Positions 1-7,673 are shown, counted from the stretch's first letter. The stretch is 17,159 nucleotides of DNA from Bacillota bacterium (GCA_023388195.1 JAEWGR010000109.1:1-17159); one strand, 5' to 3'. The notes: generated by a model not told the origin, from the letters alone. Program-made: numbers and translations.

Positions 1-183
1 GTTAACGATATCAAAGCAATATTACAAAAAATACAAAATGAAACGCAATCAGTAGTTGGTACGATTGTCGAAATTACCAGCATGGGTGAACGGCAAGCGG
101 CCGCTACTGAGGAGATTTCAGAAGCTATGCAGCAGCTGACATCCACTGTCGCCGAACTTGAAAAGATGGCTGAAATTTCGTAG
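1..183 (+). CDS. Methyl-accepting chemotaxis protein, C-terminal fragment
   Basis: The reading frame is open from the first base and ends at TAG 181-183, giving the last 60 residues of a protein that starts outside the window. The segment is an uninterrupted amphipathic helix with the pattern QAAATEEISEAMQQL and closely related heptads. This is typical of the end of the cytoplasmic signalling domain of methyl-accepting chemotaxis proteins, where Glu/Gln pairs near AATEEIS form a methylation region. In the cell it would be part of a receptor array that controls the CheA kinase. Which ligand it senses cannot be told because the sensory domain lies upstream. The next gene starts only 37 bases later and I see no terminator between them, but a functional link is not implied. 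Confidence 0.8.
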   Translation, partial: VNDIKAILQKIQNETQSVVGTIVEITSMGERQAAATEEISEAMQQLTSTVAELEKMAEIS

Positions 184-220
184 CCGTGCCGGACCATTAC
201 AAAAACGAAGGAGAGTCTTG

Positions 221-1285
221 ATGGTGAGAATACTGGCAGTCAATCCTGGTGCCACATCTACAAAGTTTGCTGTATTTGATGATGAACAACAATTATTTAA
301 AGGGGCAGTCGAACATCAGGGGACAGACCTGGCGCGCTTCGGCCGGGTTTGCGACCAGTACCTGTACCGGCTGGAATTGATTTTATCTGAGTTAGCGGCA
401 GCCGCTATCCCCCTGAAAACGCTGGATGCCGTTGTCGCCAGGGGTGGCCTGCTAAAGCCGTTGGCCGGCGGCACCTATGCCGTTAATGCATTAATGGTAG
501 CCGACATGCAAAAGGCGGAGCGAGGCGAGCATGCCTCCAACCTGGGGCCGGTTATAGCCGGTTCCCTGGCACAGCAGCTTGGCATACCGGCGTATATAGT
601 AGACCCTGTGTCGGTGGATGAACTGGAGCCGGTGGCCCGGTTTTCAGGTATGCCTGAACTGCCGCGGATCAGTATGTCTCATGCCCTGAATTCCAAGGCT
701 GTGGCCCGCAGCGTGGCCAGGCAGATAGGGAAGAGGTATGATGAGGTCAGTTTTGTTGTGGCGCATCTGGGGACTGGTGTTTCGGTCTCACCCCACAGAA
801 ACGGCCGGATGATCGATGTTAATAACGCGCAGGAGGAAGGACCGTTTTCTCCTGACCGCTGTGGCGGAGTACCGTCCAGACAACTGGCCAAACTTTGCTA
901 TTCCGGCCAATATACGGAGCAACAAATGCTTGATAGAATTTCCGGTTCAGGCGGTATGTTTGCTTATATCGGCACTAAGGATATCAGACAGGCAGAGGCA
1001 GCGGCAGCTGCCGGCGACGTACAGGCCGGACTGGTGCTTGACGCCATGGCCTATCAGGTGGCCAAACAAATCGGGGCGATGGCAACCGTTTTATCCGGAA
1101 AAGTCGACAGAATTATTCTTACCGGCGGCATTGCGTATTCCGAACGTATTGTCCAGGCAATTGCCGCCAGGGTAGCGTTTATTGCCCCGGTGATTGTTGT
1201 ACCGGGTGAAAAGGAACTGGAATCACTGGCTGCGGGGGCACTGCGGGTGCTGAACGGCGAGGAAAAGGCACAAATTTATCAATAG
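221..1285 (+). CDS. buk: Butyrate kinase (branched-chain/short-chain acyl kinase)
   Basis: It converts an acyl phosphate (butyryl, isobutyryl, isovaleryl or similar) plus ADP into the free acid and ATP in the cytoplasm. The 354-residue length is right for butyrate kinases. The ASKHA-fold phosphate motifs are visible: NPGATSTK at residues 8-15, HLGTGVSV beginning at His182, and TGGIAYSE beginning near Thr301. I chose ATG 221 because AAGGAG at 208-213 is well placed. A longer frame beginning at TTG 158 would run through the end of the chemotaxis gene and has no ribosome site. ptb follows after 15 bases and then iorAB, so the kinase is the ATP-forming last step of 2-oxo acid oxidation. Its true acyl preference cannot be read from the sequence; given the neighbours, branched-chain or aryl-acetyl phosphates are possible. 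Confidence 0.93.
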   Translation: MVRILAVNPGATSTKFAVFDDEQQLFKGAVEHQGTDLARFGRVCDQYLYRLELILSELAAAAIPLKTLDAVVARGGLLKPLAGGTYAVNALMVADMQKAERGEHASNLGPVIAGSLAQQLGIPAYIVDPVSVDELEPVARFSGMPELPRISMSHALNSKAVARSVARQIGKRYDEVSFVVAHLGTGVSVSPHRNGRMIDVNNAQEEGPFSPDRCGGVPSRQLAKLCYSGQYTEQQMLDRISGSGGMFAYIGTKDIRQAEAAAAAGDVQAGLVLDAMAYQVAKQIGAMATVLSGKVDRIILTGGIAYSERIVQAIAARVAFIAPVIVVPGEKELESLAAGALRVLNGEEKAQIYQ

Positions 1286-1300
1286 CTTGGGGGGATTTTT

Positions 1301-2206
1301 ATGTTGCGCAGCTTCGCGGAAGTATTGGATAAAGCAAAGCAGAATGGACAGCGGACGATTAGTGTGGCGGCAGCGCAGGATAAAGAGGTGCTGCTGGCTG
1401 TCAAGTCAGCCCGCGATGCCGGTTTGGCTCAGGCTATCCTTGTAGGGGATGCCGGGCTTATACGGCCGCTGCTGGGGGAAGTCGGCCTGCCGGCAGATAC
1501 GCCGGTTGTGCACGAACCTGATGCCGGTAAGGCGGCATTGACTGCGGTTTCCCTGGTGAGAACAGGTCAAGCCCAGATCTTCATGAAAGGGCTGGTTAAC
1601 AGCAGTGATTTCCTTAAGGCGGTAGTGAACAAGGAATGGGGTTTGCGGACCGGGTATTTGCTGAGCCACCTTTCCGCCTACGAGGTTCCCGGCGGCGAAA
1701 AACTCATCTATCTTACAGACAGCGGTATGAATGTTGCCCCTTCCCGGGAGGAAAAACAGGATATTTTAGATAATGCCATTCAGGCGGTACGGGCGCTGGG
1801 AGTGGAGAGGCCGAAGGTAGCGGTTTTAGCCGCCAGTGAGATTGTTAACCCCAGGATTCCGGCCACCACTGATGCCCAGGCTCTGGCGGAGATGAACCGC
1901 CAGGGGCAATTTCTCCCGGCTATTGTCGAAGGGCCTGTCGCCATGGATGTGGCGCTAAATCCCGAGCACGCCAGGCATAAAGGAATTACGAGTGAAGTTG
2001 CGGGTGACGTCGATATTTTTATGATACCCAACCTGGAAGCCGGCAATATTCTCAGCAAAGCATTAATTCATTATGCCGGTTTCAAAAACGCCGGCGTGAT
2101 TATTGGGGCCACCCATCCTGTGGTAATGGTATCTAGGGCCGACTCCACCGAAGCCAAGCTGTATTCCATCGCCCTGGCCTGCCTGCTGGCAGAGGTCAGG
2201 CAGTAG
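1301..2206 (+). CDS. ptb: Phosphate butyryltransferase
   Basis: It exchanges the CoA of an acyl-CoA for phosphate, giving the acyl phosphate used by the butyrate kinase encoded just upstream. At 301 residues it matches the phosphate acetyl/butyryltransferase family. Recognisable family stretches include the FMKGLVNSSDFLKAV region near residue 95, LTDSGMNVAPS near 140, and the C-terminal GATHPVVMVSRADS near 270. ATG 1301 is preceded by a G-rich site (TTGGGGGG, 1288-1295), a style also used by cooS and its downstream gene here. The order buk-ptb followed by an oxoacid:ferredoxin oxidoreductase suggests acyl-CoA made by IorAB is its substrate. Phosphate acetyltransferase is the main alternative, but the buk neighbour favours a C4/C5-type enzyme. 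Confidence 0.93.
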   Translation: MLRSFAEVLDKAKQNGQRTISVAAAQDKEVLLAVKSARDAGLAQAILVGDAGLIRPLLGEVGLPADTPVVHEPDAGKAALTAVSLVRTGQAQIFMKGLVNSSDFLKAVVNKEWGLRTGYLLSHLSAYEVPGGEKLIYLTDSGMNVAPSREEKQDILDNAIQAVRALGVERPKVAVLAASEIVNPRIPATTDAQALAEMNRQGQFLPAIVEGPVAMDVALNPEHARHKGITSEVAGDVDIFMIPNLEAGNILSKALIHYAGFKNAGVIIGATHPVVMVSRADSTEAKLYSIALACLLAEVRQ

Positions 2207-2273
2207 CCTGCTGGCAGCAGACGGGCACACTTGCGGTCTGCATAAAAAACTCAGAGAATTAACGGAGGTAAAT

Positions 2274-4052
2274 ATGAAGAAATTGCTAACCGGCAATGAA
2301 GCGGTTGCACAGGGTGCCTATGAGGCTGGTCTGATGTATGCGTCGGCCTATCCGGGAACACCCAGCACCGAGATACTGGAAAACCTTGCTGAATACAAAA
2401 AGGATATTATTGCTGAATGGGCTCCCAATGAGAAGGTTGCGTTGGAAAGTGTGATTGGTGCGTCCATTGCCGGCGCGAGGTCGCTGGCGGCTATGAAAAT
2501 GGTCGGCGTCAATGTCGCAGCCGATCCCTTGTTTAGTTTCGCCTATTCAGGCGTCAATGGCGGCATGATTTTGGTCAGCGCGGACGACCCCGGGCTTCAT
2601 TCCTCGCAAAATGAGCAGGATAACAGGCATTACGCCAAGTCTGCCAAGATTGCCATGGTAGAGCCGAGTGACAGCCAGGAAGCAAAGGACATGGTTAAAG
2701 CGGCCTTCGAAATCAGCGAAACTTACGGTACACCGGTATTGTTCAGAATGACTACCAGAGTATGCCATAGCAAAAGTGTGGTGGAAACCGGCGAACGCAA
2801 GGAACAGGCGGTAATACCCTATGTGAAAAATCTGCAAAGATTTGATTTGGTTCCGGCTATATCCAGAAAACTGCGGGCGCAATTGGAGGAGCGGCTGCAG
2901 CGTCTTACTGACTTCGCCAATGAAACAGAATTGAACTATTGTGAATGGAATGAGAAAAAAATCGGTATCATTGCTGCCGGTGTTGCTTATCAATATGCCC
3001 GGGAGGTGTTTGGCAGCCGGGCATCTTACTTAAAACTCGGTTTTACCTATCCGCTGCCAATTAAAAAGATAAAGCAGTTTGCGGCCGAGGTCCAAACACT
3101 GTATGTGATCGAAGAACTGGACCCATATATTGAAGAGCAGCTCAAGGCGGCCGGTATCAAATGCATTGGCAAGGACAAAATTCCCAGCATGGGCGAGCTA
3201 AGCCCGGAAGTAATCGCCAAAGCCCTGCTGGGAGAAGAAAAGCCGTTGCTTGAATATGACGGCTCCGGGGTTGTGCCCCGGCCACCCGTACTTTGCGCCG
3301 GCTGTCCCCACAGGGGTTTCTTCTATGAACTGGGCAAGAAAAAGGATATCATGATTTCAGGTGACATTGGTTGTTACGGGTTAGGCAACGCGCCGCCGCT
3401 AAATGCCAAAGACACCACTATTTGCATGGGCGGCGCCCCCAGCATCGGGCATGGCGCACAAAAAGTGTTCAACAGAACTGATGCGAAAATGCGGGTTGTG
3501 GCAACTGTCGGCGACTCAACCTTTTTCCATACCGGTATGAACAGCCTGGTCAATGTTGTGTATAATCGCAGCAATACAATTACCTGCATCCTGGATAACC
3601 GGATTACCGGTATGACAGGGCATCAGGATCATCCGGGCACTGGGTTTACCCTACAGGGGATGCCAACCAAGGCGTTGGAAATTGCCACTGTCGTGAAGGC
3701 GCTTGGCGTCGATCATATCAGAACCGTCAACCCGCTGAAACTCAGCGAAGTCCGGGAAGCGCTGGACTGGGCGCTGGCCCTTGATGAACCGTCGGTTATC
3801 ATTACCAGATGGCCCTGCGTGCTTAAGAAACAGTCAGTGAGTGACAAAACCGAATTCGGTGAATACCTGGGAACCTGCATCGTAGATACCGATGCCTGCA
3901 TCGGTTGCAAAAAGTGCGTTAATACAGGCTGCCCGGCATTGCAGTTCAATGATGAAACCAAAAAGGTAAGGATTGACCCGGTGCAGTGTGCCGGTTGCGA
4001 AGTCTGCCTGCAGGTCTGCCCTGTCACGGCCATTACGAGAGTAGGTGAATAA
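2274..4052 (+). CDS. iorA: Indolepyruvate:ferredoxin oxidoreductase, alpha subunit
   Basis: This is the large subunit of a thiamine-diphosphate enzyme that oxidatively decarboxylates aryl (and possibly branched) 2-oxo acids to acyl-CoA, passing electrons to ferredoxin. The 592 residues show the expected order: an N-terminal pyrimidine-binding domain (GNEAVAQGAYEAG; AYPGTPSTE near residue 25), and a TPP-pyrophosphate domain with GDIG at 363-366, GDS at 413-415 and N442 28 residues after D414. A C-terminal double [4Fe-4S] ferredoxin domain follows, with C542, C545, C548, C553 and C572, C575, C578, C582. The first cluster motif has one extra residue before its last cysteine (Cys-X4-Cys-Pro), which is usual for IorA. 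The start has a strong CGGAGGT site (2263-2269). iorB follows with one base between stop and ATG. Confidence 0.95.
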   Translation: MKKLLTGNEAVAQGAYEAGLMYASAYPGTPSTEILENLAEYKKDIIAEWAPNEKVALESVIGASIAGARSLAAMKMVGVNVAADPLFSFAYSGVNGGMILVSADDPGLHSSQNEQDNRHYAKSAKIAMVEPSDSQEAKDMVKAAFEISETYGTPVLFRMTTRVCHSKSVVETGERKEQAVIPYVKNLQRFDLVPAISRKLRAQLEERLQRLTDFANETELNYCEWNEKKIGIIAAGVAYQYAREVFGSRASYLKLGFTYPLPIKKIKQFAAEVQTLYVIEELDPYIEEQLKAAGIKCIGKDKIPSMGELSPEVIAKALLGEEKPLLEYDGSGVVPRPPVLCAGCPHRGFFYELGKKKDIMISGDIGCYGLGNAPPLNAKDTTICMGGAPSIGHGAQKVFNRTDAKMRVVATVGDSTFFHTGMNSLVNVVYNRSNTITCILDNRITGMTGHQDHPGTGFTLQGMPTKALEIATVVKALGVDHIRTVNPLKLSEVREALDWALALDEPSVIITRWPCVLKKQSVSDKTEFGEYLGTCIVDTDACIGCKKCVNTGCPALQFNDETKKVRIDPVQCAGCEVCLQVCPVTAITRVGE

Positions 4053-4053
4053 C

Positions 4054-4635
4054 ATGTCAGATGTCAAAAATATTTTGCTTGTAGGCGTAGGCGGCCAGGG
4101 GACAATCCTTATCGGCAAGATTTTATCCACCGGCTTGATGGATGCCGGCTATGATGTGAAAATGTCCGAGGTTCACGGTATGGCTCAGCGTGGCGGGAGT
4201 GTCAGTAACCAGGTCAGATATGGCAAAAAGGTTAACTCACCGCTTATGGGCAGAGGGGAAGCCGACATCCTGGTTTCCTTTGAAACCATGGAAGCGCTGC
4301 GCTGGCTGGAGTACCTGAATCCCCAAGGTGTCGCGGTCATAAATGATTACCGTATTCCCTCGGCGCCGGTTCTGATGGGCAAAAGCAAATATCCCCAGGG
4401 TGTCCTGGAAATCATTAAAAGCAAGGTTAAGGCTAACGTAATTAAGGCCGGTGAAATTGCCGAAAGCCTTGGCAATGCCAAATCAATGAACCTTGTATTA
4501 TTTGGTGCTTTGGTAAAGGGTATGAAGCTGACAGATCTTGACTGGGACACAGCAATCAGGAAAAACGTTAAAGCAAATACCGTTGATGTCAATATCAAGG
4601 CATTTAGGGCCGGCATGGAGGCAGCGGCCGAATAA
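4054..4635 (+). CDS. iorB: Indolepyruvate:ferredoxin oxidoreductase, beta subunit
   Basis: This is the small subunit of the IorAB complex; it corresponds to the gamma domain of pyruvate:ferredoxin oxidoreductase and takes part in CoA binding. The 193-residue protein begins with the glycine-rich nucleotide loop GVGGQG (residues 10-15) and carries the conserved SEVHGMAQRGGSV stretch near residue 39. I start it at ATG 4054, with AGGTGA (4043-4048) as its ribosome site, rather than at the in-frame GTG 4045. The iorA stop codon ends at 4052, so the two subunits are probably translationally coupled. It is the last gene of the buk-ptb-iorAB unit; a terminator hairpin lies about 33 bases after the stop. 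Confidence 0.94.
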   Translation: MSDVKNILLVGVGGQGTILIGKILSTGLMDAGYDVKMSEVHGMAQRGGSVSNQVRYGKKVNSPLMGRGEADILVSFETMEALRWLEYLNPQGVAVINDYRIPSAPVLMGKSKYPQGVLEIIKSKVKANVIKAGEIAESLGNAKSMNLVLFGALVKGMKLTDLDWDTAIRKNVKANTVDVNIKAFRAGMEAAAE

Positions 4636-4667
4636 CCGGCTGGCAGCTTCTGTTCTTGCGAGCGGGG

Positions 4668-4706
4668 CGGAAACAGGCACGTTAATGTTTCCGTTCTGTT
4701 TTTTTT
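4668..4706 (+). terminator. Rho-independent terminator after iorB
   Basis: The arms CGGAAAC (4668-4674) and GTTTCCG (4687-4693) form a 7-bp stem, followed by TTCTGTTTTTTTT. It lies about 33 bases after the iorB stop. No matching T-run exists for the opposite strand, so it works for the plus-strand operon only. Confidence 0.75.
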
Positions 4707-4788
4707 ATACGGCTTATCTGTAGGGACTTTGCGGATGCTGTAGAGGCCGGAGACCTGACGCCATTCTCCTTTATAAGAAAGTAGACGC

Positions 4789-5484
4789 TTAATCAGGATC
4801 CAAGTACAAACCGAACTTTGCCGATAAGCCTTTGATACCGGCACCGGTTACCCGTACGGCCCGGCCGTCTGGCAAGCGTTCTATCCATTTAAGTTCAAAT
4901 AGCCGGTTGGTAAGAGCGGCACCCAAACTTCCTGCCAAATGATGGCGCCGTTCACTCCAGTCTAAGCATTGACGGGCAAAACAACGGCGGCTCTTAGGGC
5001 TTATTTCAGTATCAACGCCAAAATCCTGGAGCCAGGCCTTACCGGCCTCACATACTATATAGTCTTTTCCCGACTTTTCCAATAACCCCATTGCCAGCAG
5101 CCGGTCTGCCAAGGCAACCCCGATTTTTCCGGCCAGATGGTCATAGCAGGTTCGGGCAAATTGCAGGGCGAGTAACTGGTCTGACTGCCGGAGCGAGCGC
5201 ACCGGTTTGGCCGGGGAAATGGTTTGCAGTGCTTCTAAGGCCTGGCCTACCTCGCTGCTGGCAAGGCGGAAATACTTATGGCGTCCGCAAACTTCCTGGA
5301 TAAGCAGGCCGCCCTGCAGCAGTTTGGCGAGATGGGCACTGGCCGTTTGCGGTGATATCCGGGCCGCCCGGGCCAGATCTCCGGCCGGTAACGTTTTGCC
5401 TCCCAGTAAGCTAAGCAGCATTGCCGCCCGGGACGGATCACCAATCAGCGCCGCCACCTCAGCCAAATCAGGGTTTGCATGCAT
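4789..5484 (-). CDS. ArsR-type winged-helix transcriptional regulator with duplicated Cys/His C-terminal domain
   Basis: A 231-residue regulator. Residues 1-80 form an ArsR/SmtB-type winged helix (LIGDPSRAAMLLSLLGGKTLPAGDLAR, then ISPQTASAHLAKLLQGGLL as the recognition helix and RHKYFRL as the wing). The classical ELCVCDL metal site is absent. The C-terminal half seems to be an internal duplication: ARTCYDHLAGKIGVALADRL (110-129) resembles ARQCLDWSERRHHLAGSLGAALTNRL (170-195), giving C113/H116 and C173/H181/H182 as candidate ligand- or redox-sensing residues. I use ATG 5484 because GGAGG lies 7-8 bases before it; upstream in-frame starts run back through the shared promoter region. It is transcribed away from the reductase gene and most likely controls it. 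The effector is unknown; sulfite, nitrite or thiol stress are guesses. Confidence 0.85.
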   Translation of the reverse strand: MHANPDLAEVAALIGDPSRAAMLLSLLGGKTLPAGDLARAARISPQTASAHLAKLLQGGLLIQEVCGRHKYFRLASSEVGQALEALQTISPAKPVRSLRQSDQLLALQFARTCYDHLAGKIGVALADRLLAMGLLEKSGKDYIVCEAGKAWLQDFGVDTEISPKSRRCFARQCLDWSERRHHLAGSLGAALTNRLFELKWIERLPDGRAVRVTGAGIKGLSAKFGLYLDPD

Positions 5485-5511
5485 TTGAATCAACCTCCGC
5501 ATATAACATTC

Positions 5512-5535
5512 ATATTTCGATATTAACCGAAATAT
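5512..5535. promoter_or_regulatory. Inverted-repeat operator in the divergent arsR-like / reductase promoter region
   Basis: ATATTTCG (5512-5519) and CGAAATAT (5528-5535) are perfect complements separated by 8 bases. The repeat touches a TTGACA box at 5535-5540 that reads toward the reductase gene. It also overlaps a candidate minus-strand promoter (TTGTAA, 17 bases, TAATAT) reading toward the regulator. Such a position suits autorepression plus control of the neighbour by the ArsR-type protein. The plus-strand -10 element is not clear (CAGAAT at 5558-5563 at best). Confidence 0.6.
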
Positions 5536-5599
5536 TGACATGTTACAATAGCACTGACAGAATTCAGGTGCTAATTTGCGCGAGGGAGAGAACACGATA

Positions 5600-6457
5600 A
5601 TGGAACAAAATGATTCTATTCAACAGCATGGGCGGATTGAACAACGGCAAACAGGCTTTGTTGCCGTACGCATCCGGACTGTTGCCGGCAATTTGACGAG
5701 TGACCAGCTGCGTAAATTAGCTGGCCTATGTGACAAGTATGGCCAGGGGCAGCTGCATATTACGACAAGGCAATCGGTGGAAATACATTGGGTGGAGGAA
5801 CACCGGTTACATTGCTTTATGCAAGAGCTACAGGCTGTGGGGCTGCTGCTGGCCGTCCGGGGATCCCGGATATTGCCGGTTGTTTCTTGTCCCGGCCGGG
5901 GACTGTGCCGGCGGGGAATTACGGATACTGTCATGCTGGCCACCCAATTGAATGCGGTAATGGTGGGGCACGAATTGCCTGGCAAAACCAAAGTTGCGCT
6001 CAGCGGCTGTCCCAATTCGTGTGCCAAATCCCAAATCAATGATATCGGTCTTTATGGTGTTACGATCCCGGTAGTGACCGCCGGCTGCACTAGCTGCACT
6101 GCATGTGTACAGGGTTGTAAAGTTGGTGCTGTTACCCTTCAGGACGGGGTTCCACATATTGATAAGAATAAATGTGTTGGCTGCGGGACCTGTGTCAAGA
6201 ATTGTCCCCGGCAGGCTGTCATTGCCCGGAAACAAGGATATGCCCTATGGGTGGGCGGAAAAATTGGCAGAATGCCTATGCTGGGTACCAGCATTTTGCC
6301 GGTTATTCCGGAACCGGAAGCCATTTCTTATATTGAGGCCGTATTGAACGTCTATAACCGGCTGAGTCTTAAGGGCGAGCGGATCGGCACAGTCATGCAG
6401 CGGGTTGGCGTGGAGCGCTTCCGGCAGGAAATTCTTAATCAGACCGAGCCTAAGTAG
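5600..6457 (+). CDS. Small siroheme/4Fe-4S sulfite or nitrite reductase-like protein with fused ferredoxin domain
   Basis: A 285-residue protein. Residues 10-75 are a nitrite/sulfite reductase ferredoxin-like half domain (QLHITTRQSVEIHWV). Residues 85-160 hold the siroheme/[4Fe-4S] motif C97-X5-C103 and C137-X3-C141 (SCPGRGLC, SGCPNSCAKS). Residues 160-210 are a two-cluster ferredoxin insert, C163/C166/C169/C173 and C192/C195/C198/C202. Length and order resemble AsrC-type or small assimilatory sulfite reductases, which reduce sulfite to sulfide with ferredoxin electrons in the cytoplasm. In the first ferredoxin motif Lys replaces the usual Pro after the last Cys. I start it at ATG 5600 (GAGGGAGAG at 5582-5590) rather than TTG 5576. 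The metY gene 3 kb downstream would use the sulfide. Nitrite as substrate cannot be excluded. Confidence 0.85.
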   Translation: MEQNDSIQQHGRIEQRQTGFVAVRIRTVAGNLTSDQLRKLAGLCDKYGQGQLHITTRQSVEIHWVEEHRLHCFMQELQAVGLLLAVRGSRILPVVSCPGRGLCRRGITDTVMLATQLNAVMVGHELPGKTKVALSGCPNSCAKSQINDIGLYGVTIPVVTAGCTSCTACVQGCKVGAVTLQDGVPHIDKNKCVGCGTCVKNCPRQAVIARKQGYALWVGGKIGRMPMLGTSILPVIPEPEAISYIEAVLNVYNRLSLKGERIGTVMQRVGVERFRQEILNQTEPK

Positions 6458-6498
6458 TGAAATGCCTGGGAGCAAAAAGTTCCCAGGCATTTCACTAC
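6454..6498. terminator. 18-bp perfect hairpin shared by two convergent genes
   Basis: The arms 6454-6471 and 6481-6498 are perfectly complementary over 18 bp, with the 9-base loop GCAAAAAGT. The left arm contains the TAG stop of the reductase gene (6455-6457); the right arm contains the stop of the minus-strand gene (complement of CTA, 6495-6497). It is probably a bidirectional terminator or mRNA 3'-end stabiliser. It has no T-run on either side, so intrinsic termination is not assured. Confidence 0.7.
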
Positions 6499-7082
6499 TC
6501 CGAGGCTGATATGGGGCTTGTTGTTTTTTGCGCCTTGTCGGCAATTTGATAAATTTTAATTACCAGCCATCTGTTGCATAGGGCCATAATAATATAGATA
6601 GGAAAGCCGTAATAATATTTCCATTTCAATACCTTGTAGAAGCCGCCCCATACCAGGATTGGTTCCAGCGCAAAACAAAATATAGTGGCCATTACCACCG
6701 TGGCTCGCACAAAACTATTCCAGGTTTTAAAATATTGATAGATCAGTGAATAGATTACAGGCAGGCTGGCCAAATCAACCGCTGTCAAGGGCGGAAAAAT
6801 GGGGATTATGTCAACAGGATAATCCCATAAAGTGAGCTCTTCGCCGAATTCATCCAGTACAAGGGTAATAATTATAGTTAATCCAGCATACAAGGTGATT
6901 TCCGGCAATCGTTTTTTATCCACCAGTTTGCACCAGGCCCATACCGAGCAGGAAAATAAGGCTAACTGAAAAAACCAGCGCAAATGAAATACATCTTCTT
7001 GCCGCCACTCAGCAATGCGCAGATTTGTTAACAGCTTTTGCAGCTCCAAGGCAGTTTGGACTCCCGTATCTGGTGAAAACAA
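6495..7082 (-). CDS. CBO0543-like integral membrane protein, copy 2
   Basis: A 195-residue hydrophobic protein with about five membrane helices, near residues 33-51, 62-77, 92-116, 124-147 and 156-180. I recognise it as like the uncharacterised CBO0543 family of Firmicutes; no biochemical role is known to me. It aligns without gaps over residues 20-187 with the protein encoded directly upstream (RLPEI at 58-62, DE-X-G at 77-80, ELTLW at 82-86, PIFP at 94-97, LEP at 139-141, RWLV at 171-174), so the two are a tandem duplication. The start is TTG 7082; AAGGAGGT (7091-7098) sits 8 bases before it and no ATG is available at that distance. The stop codon lies inside the convergent hairpin. The shared acidic pair D77/E78 in the membrane region is notable. 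Confidence 0.75.
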   Translation of the reverse strand: MFSPDTGVQTALELQKLLTNLRIAEWRQEDVFHLRWFFQLALFSCSVWAWCKLVDKKRLPEITLYAGLTIIITLVLDEFGEELTLWDYPVDIIPIFPPLTAVDLASLPVIYSLIYQYFKTWNSFVRATVVMATIFCFALEPILVWGGFYKVLKWKYYYGFPIYIIMALCNRWLVIKIYQIADKAQKTTSPISASE

Positions 7083-7100
7083 TGTTGGACACCTCCTTAA

Positions 7101-7673
7101 TTAGGAATTAGGCTGCCGCTGGGCTCTGTCAGCAATTGCAAGAATCATAACTACCAGCCACCTAATAAATAGCGCTACGGTAATGAATACGAGAAAGCTG
7201 TAATAATAGTGCCATTTAATCAGTTGATAAAGATTGGCCCAAACCAGCAGTGGCTCCAGGACAAAAGCCAGCATGCCTGCAATGACTGTGCTGGCAAGGA
7301 AAAAACTTTTCCAGCTTGAAAAATGTTGATAAACAATGGAAAAACATAGCGGCAGGGCTACTAAGTTTAAGGCTGTAATCACTGGGAATATGGGAAAGAG
7401 ACAAGCCGGATAAGTCCAGAGTGTTAACTCGATACCGTATTCATCAATGCCCATAGTCATAATTATTGTCAAAACCGTATATAAAATAATTTCCGGCAGC
7501 CGCTGCTTGTTGAGCATTTTCCACCAGACCGCTATAATCAGTATATATAAACCCAGCAGCCCCCACCATTGGAACTGGAAGAGATCGTCCTGCAGCCACT
7601 TATCAAGGTGGGTCGACGTAAGCAGCTGTTGAATCTCCACTTCAGCCGGCATTCCTGACACGGTAAATAACAT
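7101..7673 (-). CDS. CBO0543-like integral membrane protein, copy 1
   Basis: A 190-residue membrane protein paralogous to the one encoded 18 bases downstream. The same motifs occur at the same residue numbers: RLPEI 58-62, DEYG 77-80, ELTLW 82-86, PIFP 94-97, LEP 139-141, RWLV 171-174. About five membrane helices are predicted by eye. The amphipathic N-terminus (residues 10-30) contains EIQQLLTSTHLDKW and is likely cytoplasmic or at the membrane surface. ATG 7673 has GGAGGAG 6-8 bases before it. The two genes are probably one transcript; the ribosome site of copy 2 lies within the 18-base gap. Function is unknown: there are no transporter, peptidase or kinase signatures that I recognise. Confidence 0.75.
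   Translation of the reverse strand: MLFTVSGMPAEVEIQQLLTSTHLDKWLQDDLFQFQWWGLLGLYILIIAVWWKMLNKQRLPEIILYTVLTIIMTMGIDEYGIELTLWTYPACLFPIFPVITALNLVALPLCFSIVYQHFSSWKSFFLASTVIAGMLAFVLEPLLVWANLYQLIKWHYYYSFLVFITVALFIRWLVVMILAIADRAQRQPNS

Noticed and set aside
158..220. A longer butyrate kinase starting at TTG 158
   Set aside because: It overlaps the end of the chemotaxis gene, has no ribosome site, and adds 21 residues unlike the family; ATG 221 has AAGGAG.
2181..2217. 12-bp direct repeat GCCTGCTGGCAG around the ptb stop codon
   Set aside because: Two short copies only, partly coding, with no mobile-element features; probably chance or local slippage.
4347..4844. Long minus-strand open frame over iorB
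   Set aside because: It lies opposite a clear iorB coding region and has no family features; a shadow of the real gene.
5541..5548. Shared 8-mer TGTTACAA near the reductase and metY promoters
   Set aside because: It also occurs before the zinc-ribbon gene (16654-16661), is short and AT-rich, and does not mark a sulfur regulon.
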